Source: a bacterium (GTDB taxonomy: Bacteria > SM23-81 > DAOVCL01). Taken from it: DNA of 6,903 nt. The notes beneath the pieces are model-generated. The model saw only the letters and a list, made by a program, of their open reading frames with translations. It ran no database searches and was not told the origin of the DNA. The DNA lies in assembly GCA_029932675.1 (NCBI GenBank), contig JAOZPP010000098.1, positions 1 through 6,903 on the forward strand, given 5' to 3'. Shown piece by piece: positions 1-6,011 of the stretch. The position numbers were made by a program, and so were the translations under genes. Numbering within the stretch: position 1 is the stretch's first letter; the number at the start of each line of letters is the position of its first letter.

Positions 1-53
1 TCTTCGCCTAAAGGCGAGGGTTTTTCTCCCATTCCCCGAAGGGGACAATAAAA
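1..53 (+). repeat. 53-bp terminal repeat, left copy, with two hairpins
   Basis: This sequence is repeated perfectly, in inverted orientation, at the other end of the window (6849-6901). It contains two hairpins. The first pairs bases 2-8 with 13-19 around a TAAA loop and is followed by GTTTTT (20-25), so it looks like an intrinsic terminator reading into the window. The second pairs 33-37 with 41-45 around a GAA loop. No transposase is nearby. It could be a dispersed REP/MITE-like or terminator-derived repeat; both copies sit where the contig ends, which is also where an assembler would stop at a repeat. Confidence 0.85.
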
Positions 54-186
54 AAGGATATTGAACCTCAATTTCAAGAAGCCAAGCCATGCGGATGATT
101 CTGAGCTTACAGATGATGACCTCATAATTAGATACGAGAAAGGGGAAATCGTGGGAACCACTATACTCAATGCAAGTAGAAGGTAA
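54..186 (+). pseudogene. DUF2283 family protein, C-terminal fragment
   Basis: An open frame ends at TAA 184-186 and its last residues, DDLIIRYEKGEIVGTTILNA, match the typical end of DUF2283 proteins, a family of small proteins of unknown biochemistry often found near toxin-antitoxin-like genes. Upstream the text HADDSEL also fits the family. The usual N-terminal strand that follows the start Met is missing: the frame is closed by a stop at 49-51 inside the terminal repeat, and homologous-looking sequence begins right at the inner edge of that repeat. A TTG at 61 could start a 41-residue remnant, but no ribosome binding site precedes it. I read it as a gene cut by the repeat or by the contig end. 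The family call rests on recognition of the C-terminal pattern only. Confidence 0.6.
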
Positions 187-196
187 AGGGCACGGC

Positions 197-235
197 GTAT
201 AACAAGCGTATCTGGCTTCGGCTAAAGCCTCCGCC
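197..235 (+). repeat. attC-like dispersed repeat, copy A
   Basis: Bases 197-220 (starting GTATAACAAGCGTATCTGG) are identical to 718-741, and both copies then reach CTCCGCC after a short divergent stretch. The opening GTATAACAAGCG resembles the R'' end of integron attC sites, and the copy lies just after a coding region, where an attC would be. A hairpin, GGCTT with AAGCC, spans 214-229. There is no GTTRRRY box downstream before the next gene, so it is not a complete canonical attC. It may be a decayed site or an unrelated hairpin repeat. Confidence 0.7.
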
Positions 236-264
236 CAAATCCAGCATAATAACAGGAGGGGAAA

Positions 265-510
265 ATGGAGCAAAAACAATTACTTGAACGCATTGTGGTA
301 AATCCTAAAATTATGGTAGGAAAACCTGTCATTAGGGGTACGCGGTTAACAGTACAGTACATTTTGAATCTATTAGCGCATGGAGCAACCGTTGATGAAA
401 TTCTCCAGGAATACAAGGGATTAACCAAGGAAGATATTTTGGCCTGTTTGCTGTACGCTTCTAAAATACTCGAAGACACAACATTTATGCCATTAGTAGA
501 GGCGGTTTAG
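265..510 (+). CDS. DUF433 domain protein, probable antitoxin
   Basis: This 81-residue protein is a full-length DUF433 member. The family signature is present as ERIVVNPKIMVGKPVIRGTR (residues 9-28), followed by a helix-turn-helix-like stretch: helix around 30-39, then GATVDEILQEYKGLTKEDIL (about 40-59), and a last helix LLYASKILED. DUF433 proteins are predicted DNA-binding antitoxins usually paired with a PIN-like DUF5615 toxin, and the remains of such a gene start two bases after this stop. The ATG has a strong AGGAGGGG ribosome binding site at 254-261. In a complete pair the antitoxin would bind the toxin and probably its own promoter; here the partner is broken, so it may now be an orphan regulator. 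Family assignment is firm; the antitoxin role is inferred from the family and context. Confidence 0.9.
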   Translation: MEQKQLLERIVVNPKIMVGKPVIRGTRLTVQYILNLLAHGATVDEILQEYKGLTKEDILACLLYASKILEDTTFMPLVEAV

Positions 511-512
511 AC

Positions 513-723
513 ATGCGTTTTCTTGTTGATGAATGCACGGGTCCTGCAGTTGCTAAATGGTTGCAAAGATTACATCATACGGTCTGAGAATAAAATTGCT
601 GTATTACAGCGAGTATTAGAATCCTACTCTGACAAGCTTGCCAATAATTTTATAATCGTGACTGAGAAAACCGTGCGTATTGTTGAGGAAAGGAGGAATA
701 AACTTGGTGGTAAGGGTGTATAA
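513..723 (+). pseudogene. DUF5615 PIN-like toxin, internally deleted and frameshifted
   Basis: The reading frame from ATG 513 gives MRFLVDECTGPAVAKWLQRL and more, the classic N-terminus of DUF5615 PIN-like proteins including the first acidic pair (D6, E7), but it stops at TGA 585-587 after 24 residues. A second frame resumes with SENKIAVLQRVLESYSDKLA and then FIIVTEKTVRI, which is the usual C-terminus of the same family, ending at TAA 721-723. The middle third to half of a roughly 110-residue family member is missing, including the region that normally carries the TNDKDF-type acidic motif. The simplest reading is an internal deletion of about 50-60 codons, not a multiple of three, at about 580-590. 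It should be inactive as a nuclease. The gene follows the antitoxin with a 2-bp gap, and its final TAA lies inside repeat copy B. Confidence 0.8.
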
Positions 724-753
724 CAAGCGTATCTGGCTTCGCTACGCTCCGCC
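718..753 (+). repeat. attC-like dispersed repeat, copy B
   Basis: The first 24 bases are identical to repeat copy A, and the end CTCCGCC also matches; only the middle differs (CTACG against GCTAAAG). The TAA of the repeat supplies the stop codon of the broken toxin gene. Together the two copies enclose the antitoxin/toxin pair as one unit of about 521 bp. No GTTRRRY box follows within about 100 bases, so the site is incomplete by attC standards. Confidence 0.7.
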
Positions 754-778
754 AATCGGCTATTGATTTTTGGTTCAA

Positions 779-994
779 ATGTTTTGGACTACCCTTTCAA
801 TCCTCTCCTTTTTAATTAAATTTCTCCTTTATGAAGGCCTCAGCGGCCTATGGGCTGGGTTTTGCGCATTTCTTTCCCTTTCCATCTGCCTTGGCGGATT
901 TGTCCTCCTCCTCTGGCTGAGGCTCAAGAGGGAACCCTCCCCCCAGTTAAGCCTTAAACTTAACTATCGCCCCCCTAAACGTTCTTCCCTTTGA
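779..994 (+). CDS. possible small membrane protein of unknown function
   Basis: I do not recognise a family. From ATG 779 the frame gives 71 residues with two hydrophobic stretches (about residues 4-18 and 25-46, the second containing FVLLLWLRL), then a basic, proline-containing tail ending PPKRSSL. That layout fits a two-pass inner-membrane protein with a cytoplasmic tail. An in-frame TTG at 770 is an alternative start. Neither start has a visible ribosome binding site. The gene sits between repeat copy B and the regulatory region of the mltD group. It may be real or chance; the hydrophobic composition and the positively charged residues after the second segment are the only support. Confidence 0.35.
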   Translation: MFWTTLSILSFLIKFLLYEGLSGLWAGFCAFLSLSICLGGFVLLLWLRLKREPSPQLSLKLNYRPPKRSSL

Positions 995-999
995 CCATT

Positions 1000-1024
1000 T
1001 TTAGACCACTGAACTTAGTCTAAA
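1000..1024. promoter_or_regulatory. inverted repeat, possible activator-binding site
   Basis: TTTAGAC (1000-1006) and GTCTAAA (1018-1024) form a perfect 7-bp inverted repeat with an 11-bp spacer. Its centre lies about 119 bases upstream of the start site expected from the sigma-54 promoter match at 1104-1119, a normal distance for an enhancer-binding activator. There is no T-run, so it is unlikely to be a terminator for the small gene ending at 994. The binding role is inference. Confidence 0.3.
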
Positions 1025-1103
1025 CTTGGGGACTCAGGAGACGCTCATCATTATTTATCCTTAAGCAAAGCCAAAAAACAGAGTTTTCCCTCAACAGCCC
1101 ACC

Positions 1104-1119
1104 TGGCATAAAATTTGCA
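1104..1119 (+). promoter_or_regulatory. sigma-54 (RpoN) type -24/-12 promoter
   Basis: The sequence TGGCATAAAATTTGCA fits the sigma-54 consensus TGGCAY-N5-TTGCA at every defined position, with the GG and GC doublets correctly spaced. Transcription would start near 1130, giving a leader of about 175 bases before mltD. The region between 995 and 1306 has no convincing gene; it holds this promoter, the inverted repeat at 1000-1024 and the sigma-70-like promoter at 1257-1285. The match is seen in the sequence; its use is inferred. Confidence 0.6.
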
Positions 1120-1256
1120 TAACAAAATTATGGCTAAGTGGGCCATTTAATGGAATAAGGCTTGTCAATTGGTGAGCAAAAAACTCTGGAATATCCCGAA
1201 ACTGCTCCAAGGGATTGCTTGATTAAGAGTTTTGTAACAAAAACCTCAAAAAGGGG

Positions 1257-1285
1257 TTGACAAGCTAAAATTAGTATACTATTTT
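1257..1285 (+). promoter_or_regulatory. sigma-70-like promoter for the mltD gene group
   Basis: A perfect -35 TTGACA (1257-1262) is followed after 17 bp by TATTTT (1280-1285) as the -10. Transcription would begin near 1292, only about 15 bases before the GTG start of mltD and just ahead of its ribosome binding site. A better-looking TATACT at 1275-1280 is only 12 bp from the -35 and so is less likely to be the partner. Confidence 0.6.
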
Positions 1286-1306
1286 AACCTTTTCAGGGAG
1301 GTAAAA

Positions 1307-3133
1307 GTGAGATACTGGAAGCTATCCCCTTTTCTGCCTCTCTTCCTTCTGCTCATTGGCTGTTTCTCACTCCAGAGGAGGAGCATTAAGGAGGTGAACC
1401 CCTCCCCCCCACCCCCTCCGCAGGTCAAGGCAGGGGAGGATGAGTTCGTAGAACAGGAACTCCAAAGGGCAAGAAAGCTCTATGCCTTAGGAGTAAGGGC
1501 AACCGGTGAGGAGAAGTGGAACGAAGCACAAGAGCACTTTGAAAAAGCAATAGAGATCTTGGCTGACCTTGATCTGGATGAAGAGCATCACCAGTTGGTC
1601 CGGCAGTTTGACCTCCTCCTCAACCAGATCTCCAGCGACTATCGGAGGGTTTTGAACTCCATTGGAGAACTGCCCCAAGGGGTCTCCGTCTCAGCAGTTA
1701 TGGACCGGCTTAAAGAGATGAAGATCTCCCATAAGGAGATCAAATCCCTCCATTTTCCCATCTTTGATCCCTCTCGCTACGATTTCCCCATCTGTTGGAA
1801 TGAGGAGGTAAAGAGGTGCATCCATTTCTATCAGACAACTGGGCGACGACCTTTTGAAAGCTGGTTAAAGAGGTCCGGGAAGTATGTCCCATTGATGAGA
1901 GGGATACTTAAGGAGGCTGGCCTACCACAGGACCTTGTCTACCTGGCCTTGATAGAAAGTGGGTTTAATCCTCGCGCTTACTCCTGGGCACGAGCGGTAG
2001 GTCCCTGGCAATTCCTCTATTCCACCGGGAAACTCTTTGGCTTAAACAGGAATTGGTGGATGGACGAGAGGAGAGACCCAGAGAAATCTACCAGGGCTGC
2101 GGCTGCCTATCTCTCCCAGCTTTGGAAGGAGTTCAAATCCTGGCCTTTGGCCATTGCTGCCTACAACTGTGGAAAAGGGAAGGTAAGGAGAGCAATAAGG
2201 AGATCTGGAACCGATAACTTCTGGTTCCTGCCCCTGCCAGCGCAGACGAGAAATTACGTTCCCTCTTATATGGCAGCCACCATCATAGCCAAGGACCCAC
2301 GGAGGTATGGCTTTGACTTGCAGGTAGATAACCCCCTTTCCTGGGATACAGTTTGGGTGGATAGGTGCACAGACCTGCGAATGGCAGCCAAATGTGCAAC
2401 CTCCACCTATAAGGAGATCAAGGAGCTGAACCCTGAACTTCTCCGTTGGTGTACCCCACCCCGGATTAGTAAATATCCGCTAAAGGTCCCTAAAGGCAAA
2501 GGGGAGATATTCTATGCTAATTATGCAAAAATTCCGCCAAACAAGAGGGTAGTCTGGAAAAGACACCGGGTGAGGAGAGGGGAAACCCTATCTCAGATCG
2601 CGGAGAGGTATCACACATCCGTTTGGGCTATAGTGGATGCGAATTCCCTGAAGAACAGACACAGGATAATAGCAGGAGATTATCTCCTTATTCCGGTCCC
2701 CCCTTCTCGCCTCTCCGGAGTTGCTCCTCCAAAGAAAGCTCCCCGCTCCCAGGGCAAGAAGGTGATCTATCGGGTAAGGAGGGGGGACACCTTGAGTGAG
2801 ATCGCCAGGGACTTTGGGGTAAAGAGTAGTGAACTGAGAAGATGGAATGGTTTGAAAAGGGGGGGATTTATCTATCCGGGCCAGGAGCTTGCCATCTGGA
2901 TTAAACCAGGCTTTCATCCCCTATACTCCGGTTTGGAGAGCCAAAGCTCAGAGGAGAAGGGTAAGGAGAAGCTGATATATATCGTTCGTTCCGGTGATAC
3001 CCTTTGGGACATTGCCCGAGGGTTCGGAGTAGATCTGAAGGACCTCTGCCGCTGGAATGACCTTCATCCCAGGCAGAGAATATACCCAGGGGAAAGACTT
3101 CAGATCTGGGTTCAGACAGATAAAACCTTATAA
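1307..3133 (+). CDS. mltD: membrane-bound lytic murein transglycosylase, MltD type
   Basis: This 608-residue lipoprotein cleaves the MurNAc-GlcNAc bond of peptidoglycan, leaving 1,6-anhydro-MurNAc ends. A hydrophobic signal peptide ends in the lipobox LIGC with Cys19 as the lipidation site, followed by a proline-rich linker (31-38) and a helical region (about 45-125). The SLT catalytic domain spans about 192-330: the catalytic Glu is E217 in LALIESGFNP, followed by AVGPWQF (230-236), AAYNCGKG (284-291) and the TRNYVPSYMAA segment. A connecting region with LNPELLRWCTPP is typical of MltD. Three LysM peptidoglycan-binding domains follow (about 419-464, 487-532, 556-602), each with a VR(R/S)G(E/D)TL core. 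The GTG start has AGGGAGG at 1295-1301 and puts the signal peptide at the N-terminus. sppA follows after 12 bp. It appears intact, with all expected catalytic motifs. Confidence 0.95.
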   Translation: MRYWKLSPFLPLFLLLIGCFSLQRRSIKEVNPSPPPPPQVKAGEDEFVEQELQRARKLYALGVRATGEEKWNEAQEHFEKAIEILADLDLDEEHHQLVRQFDLLLNQISSDYRRVLNSIGELPQGVSVSAVMDRLKEMKISHKEIKSLHFPIFDPSRYDFPICWNEEVKRCIHFYQTTGRRPFESWLKRSGKYVPLMRGILKEAGLPQDLVYLALIESGFNPRAYSWARAVGPWQFLYSTGKLFGLNRNWWMDERRDPEKSTRAAAAYLSQLWKEFKSWPLAIAAYNCGKGKVRRAIRRSGTDNFWFLPLPAQTRNYVPSYMAATIIAKDPRRYGFDLQVDNPLSWDTVWVDRCTDLRMAAKCATSTYKEIKELNPELLRWCTPPRISKYPLKVPKGKGEIFYANYAKIPPNKRVVWKRHRVRRGETLSQIAERYHTSVWAIVDANSLKNRHRIIAGDYLLIPVPPSRLSGVAPPKKAPRSQGKKVIYRVRRGDTLSEIARDFGVKSSELRRWNGLKRGGFIYPGQELAIWIKPGFHPLYSGLESQSSEEKGKEKLIYIVRSGDTLWDIARGFGVDLKDLCRWNDLHPRQRIYPGERLQIWVQTDKTL

Positions 3134-3145
3134 GAAAGGAGGGGA

Positions 3146-4033
3146 ATGACGAAAAGGGGCGATTGGGTAGTAGGAATCATCATCGGCCTGAGCATCCTGG
3201 TAGTGGGTGCCCTATTCCTGATGATGCTCATCGGCCTTGCCGGCCAGAGGGGGACCATCAGTCTGCCAAGCTGGGGAAAAAAGATTGCCCTGGTGGAGGT
3301 AAAGGGAGGAATCCACGATCCCCAGCCGATTGTGAGACAGATCAGGTTCTACAAAAAGGATGACTCTGTCTTAGGAATGGTCCTCAGGATCAATAGCCCG
3401 GGAGGAGGAGTAGCGGCAGCCCAGGAAATCTATGAGGAGTTGCGCAAGTTTAGAGAGGCCGGGAAGAAGGTGGTGGCTTCCTTTGGTTCCGTGGCCGCAT
3501 CCGGAGGTTATTATATAGCCTGTGCGAGTGATTCCATAGTGGCCAATCCAGGGTCCATTACCGGAAGCATTGGAGTCATCTTCGAATTGCCTAACGCCCA
3601 AGAGCTTTTAAAAAAAATCGGGTTGAGACTTGAAGTTGTGAAAAGCGGTAAACATAAGGATATCGGTTCTTTCTCTCGTGAGCTCACCCCAGAGGAGAGG
3701 AGGCTCCTGCAATCGGTGATAGATGATGCCTACGAGCAGTTTATCGAAGCCATCTGTGAGGGTAGAAATCTAAGGGAGGCCGAGGTGAGGAAGATCGCTG
3801 ATGGAAGGATATTCACTGGAAACCAGGCGAAAAAGTTGGGGTTGGTAGATCGCTTAGGGGATTACCACGATGCCATCCTCTTAGCGGGCAAGCTGTGTGG
3901 AATAAGAGGAGAACCGAAGACGATTAAGCTAAGGAAGAGGAAGATCGGTATCTTTGATCTCCTTACTGGAAAGCTTAAGTTGTGGGGGCCAGAGGGGGAT
4001 TACACCACAGGTCTACAATACAAGTTTCAGTGA
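3146..4033 (+). CDS. sppA: signal peptide peptidase SppA
   Basis: This 295-residue inner-membrane serine protease degrades leftover signal peptides and membrane protein fragments. One N-terminal membrane segment (about 8-32) anchors a crotonase-fold protease domain. The motif RINSPGGGV (81-89), the catalytic Ser119 in SVAASGGYYIA, and the likely general-base Lys171 in SGKHKDIGS are all present, as are the GSITGSIGV stretch (137-144) and the late DGRIFTGNQAKKLGLVD motif. Its length matches the short, single-domain SppA type that works as an oligomer, not the long tandem type of E. coli. The stop lies before an FmdB-type gene 9 bp away, and a strong AAAGGAGGGG ribosome binding site (3135-3144) sits directly before the ATG. 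Probably co-transcribed with mltD. It appears intact. Confidence 0.95.
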   Translation: MTKRGDWVVGIIIGLSILVVGALFLMMLIGLAGQRGTISLPSWGKKIALVEVKGGIHDPQPIVRQIRFYKKDDSVLGMVLRINSPGGGVAAAQEIYEELRKFREAGKKVVASFGSVAASGGYYIACASDSIVANPGSITGSIGVIFELPNAQELLKKIGLRLEVVKSGKHKDIGSFSRELTPEERRLLQSVIDDAYEQFIEAICEGRNLREAEVRKIADGRIFTGNQAKKLGLVDRLGDYHDAILLAGKLCGIRGEPKTIKLRKRKIGIFDLLTGKLKLWGPEGDYTTGLQYKFQ

Positions 4034-4042
4034 GGTTTTCCT

Positions 4043-4267
4043 ATGCCCATCTATGAGTTTCAATGTCTTTCTTGCCATAACAGGTTTGAACTCCTCAGGC
4101 CTTTTGGCCAGAAGGACTCCCCTAAGTGTCCCCAGTGTGGAGGAGGAAAGGTGAGGTACATCTTCTCCGCATTTAGTTTGGGCTCTAATCAGGGATCAAG
4201 GGGAAATTCATCGACAACTTCTCCTTGTTCAACTTGTAGGAGCAAGAACTGTAGCACTTGTGGGTAA
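4043..4267 (+). CDS. FmdB-type zinc-ribbon protein
   Basis: A 74-residue protein starting MPIYEFQC, the hallmark of the FmdB/CxxC_CxxC_SSSS regulatory-protein family. Two CxxC pairs (C8/C11 and C29/C32) should bind one zinc ion. A serine- and glycine-rich linker follows, and the C-terminus adds four more cysteines (C62, C65, C70, C73), a common but functionally unexplained feature of the family. FmdB was named for a suspected role in regulating formamidase/amidase genes, but the general function is not known, so no target should be assumed. The ribosome binding site GAGG (4032-4035) overlaps the stop codon of sppA, which suggests translational coupling. Confidence 0.9.
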   Translation: MPIYEFQCLSCHNRFELLRPFGQKDSPKCPQCGGGKVRYIFSAFSLGSNQGSRGNSSTTSPCSTCRSKNCSTCG

Positions 4268-4294
4268 ACCCTCAAAGAAGGAGGAGGTTTAGGA

Positions 4295-4570
4295 ATGACT
4301 AAGGCTGACTTAGTGAGGGAAGTGGCCGAGAAGACGGGTTTCACCAAATCCGATACGGCGCTGATGTTGGAGGCTTTCCTTCAGGCAGTGAAGAATGGTC
4401 TGAAGGAACACAAGAGGATTGACATTAGGGGGTTGGGCAGTTTGGGGGTGAAGGTGAGAAAAGCTCGACAGGCAAGGAACCCGCGCACTGGTGAGGCAGT
4501 TCCAGTTCCTCAGAGATATGTCCCGGTTTTCAAGGCTTCGAAGAAGTTAAAGGCCTTGGTTGCCAAGTGA
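4295..4570 (+). CDS. HU/IHF family DNA-binding protein
   Basis: This 91-residue protein is a standard HU-type nucleoid protein that dimerises and bends DNA. It begins MTKADLVREVAEKTGFTKSD, the helical dimerisation part, then has the RGLGSLGV turn (45-52), in which the usual GFGSF appears as GLGSL, and the DNA-grasping arm with RNPRTGE (61-67), where the proline (63) wedges between base pairs. The end FKASKKLKALV is also typical. I cannot tell HU from IHF subunits by sequence alone, hence no symbol. A very strong AAGGAGGAGG ribosome binding site lies at 4278-4287. The gene follows the FmdB-type gene by 27 bp and is followed by a stable hairpin. Confidence 0.93.
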   Translation: MTKADLVREVAEKTGFTKSDTALMLEAFLQAVKNGLKEHKRIDIRGLGSLGVKVRKARQARNPRTGEAVPVPQRYVPVFKASKKLKALVAK

Positions 4571-4586
4571 GTGAATTTCTTTCCTG

Positions 4587-4621
4587 GGGGGAACAGGGCA
4601 AACCCTTGCCCTGTTTCCCTC
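4587..4621 (+). terminator. strong hairpin after the HU gene, without a T-run
   Basis: Bases 4587-4601 pair with 4606-4621 around an ACCC loop, giving about 15 base pairs with a single bulged T at 4616. No run of T follows (the next bases are AGTTCAATAT), so it is not a classic intrinsic terminator. It may stabilise the 3' end of the upstream message, cause partial termination, or mark a processing point before the next gene, whose ribosome binding site starts about 15 bases downstream. Confidence 0.45.
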
Positions 4622-4646
4622 AGTTCAATATGGAGGGGAGGAAGAG

Positions 4647-4815
<169 letters not shown>

Positions 4816-4823
4816 CTTTCTCT

Positions 4824-4907
4824 GCCGAAGTGGCGGAACTGGTAGACGCGCTGCGTTCAGGGCGCAGTGCCCGTATGGGTGTGGGGGTTCGACTCCCCCC
4901 TTCGGCA
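4824..4907 (+). tRNA. tRNA-Leu (anticodon CAG)
   Basis: An 84-base class II tRNA. The acceptor stem GCCGAAG pairs with CTTCGGC, the anticodon stem CTGCG/CGCAG encloses TTCAGGG with CAG at 4858-4860, and a long variable arm (TGCCCGTATGGGTG) follows, as expected for leucine. The T arm is GGGGG/CCCCC with loop TTCGACT and the discriminator is A. It reads CUG codons. CCA is not encoded. A terminator begins 11 bases downstream. Confidence 0.96.
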
Positions 4908-4917
4908 TAAAACCCAT

Positions 4918-4956
4918 TGTGCCGTCAGGATCCCTTCTCCTGACGGCACATTTTTT
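4918..4956 (+). terminator. intrinsic terminator after the tRNA pair
   Basis: A perfect 13-bp stem (4918-4930 with 4938-4950, left arm TGTGCCGTCAGGA) and a 7-base loop are followed directly by TTTTTT (4951-4956). It ends the + strand transcription unit. Read on the other strand it lacks an adjacent T-run, so it probably does not serve the - strand gene converging from 5029. Confidence 0.93.
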
Positions 4957-5028
4957 CTTCTACCAGCGGTTGGCTGGAATTCAGCTTTCGCCTATCTGTT
5001 TCTTTGTGCTCTCAGGCATTTACATCAG

Positions 5029-5999
5029 CTACCTGAGCAGAATCATCTTCTTTGTCTCTACAAAGTCCCCCGCTTCGAGCCTATAGAAGTAGATCCCGCT
5101 GGCCACCTCATTACCGGATTGGCTCTTAGAGTCCCACTGAACCACTTTATAACCCGCCGCCTGCGGCCCATCCACCAGGGTGATTACCCTCTGCCCCAGG
5201 ATGTTGTAGATGGTGAGCTTTGCATGACAATCTTTGGGTAGAGCATATTTGATCACGGTGGTCGGGTTAAATGGATTGGGGTAGTTCTGGGAGAGGGAGA
5301 AAGTTTTTGGCAGTGAAACTTCTCGAATGTCTCCTCTCACACCAACCGAGGTATAAGTACAGGCATCGGGCCAGTAGGGTGGCCTCTCCACGTTCCCAAC
5401 GCTATCCGTAGAATACTATAAAAACAATAGATATGCCCATCTTCACCAGTATATGTGCTGTCAGTATCTAAAGTATTATCTATCCACATCTCATAGGGGC
5501 CCCCATTGTCCGAAACATAAATAGCATAACCTCTAATCCCAGAACCAAACCCCAAATTCTCAGAGGGGAGGTCGGTCCCTTCCCATTGGACTACAAACGG
5601 TGTACTTACCGAGTCCCCAAGAGGAAGAACCATACTGGAGGGAGGAAATTCATCTATGGTGTTCACAACCGGTCCTTCCTCAGGTGCAGCCATCCAAGGG
5701 TTATAGTCAAACTTGATGGCTGCCCTATTTGATATTTCTGTCCCATGTGATAGATAATAGGGTGAAATCGAGAAGGTTACATATCCCTCTCCCTCAGGAG
5801 GGTTCACATTAGGAGGTAACATAATGCTATCACAGGACCAGGTAATGATTCCTTGGATAGAATCAAAGGAGACAGTGCACTTGTCCGCATGGCTCATTGG
5901 GCCAATGGAGAGGGTACTCCAGTCCAGATCTGGATCAAGGGTATCCACTATCCAAATATTTACCGCTTCAGCAGTTGCACTGTCTACATTCTCAAAGTG
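5029..5999 (-). pseudogene. secreted protein with type IX sorting / FlgD-like tail, truncated and frameshifted
   Basis: Reading leftward, the recognisable frame starts HFENVDSATAEAVNIWIVDT (from 5999), a DUF11-like extracellular repeat, continues through a fibronectin-like stretch with GYAIYVSDNGGPY, and reaches GEDGHIYCFYSI. A single base is then missing near 5406: the expected continuation DSVGNVERPP lies in the next frame. That frame carries the C-terminal tail with FSLSQNYPNPFNPTTVIKYA, IYNILGQ and ASGIYFYRLEAGDF, ending KKMILLR at TAG 5029-5031. Such tails direct secretion and surface attachment through the type IX system in Bacteroidota-like bacteria, or form a FlgD-type Ig fold in candidate phyla. 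The N-terminus and signal peptide are absent: homology stops at about 6000, beside the 306-bp inverted-repeat segment. The frameshift could be a sequencing error; the missing 5' part could not. Confidence 0.8.
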
Positions 6000-6011
6000 A
6001 GGGGGGAAAGA

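Noticed and set aside
197-260. Complete functional integron attC site at copy A
   Set aside because: Only the R''-like opening GTATAAC is present; no GTTRRRY box follows before the DUF433 start codon.
1275-1280. TATACT as the -10 of the mltD promoter
   Set aside because: It is only 12 bp from the TTGACA -35; TATTTT at 1280-1285 has the normal 17-bp spacing.
1487-3601. Several - strand and alternate-frame open frames inside mltD and sppA
   Set aside because: They are antisense or frame-shifted shadows of two genes with full family motifs.
4966-4980. Short hairpin CCAGC/GCTGG as a terminator for the - strand secreted-protein gene
   Set aside because: The stem is only 5 bp and no T-run follows on either strand.
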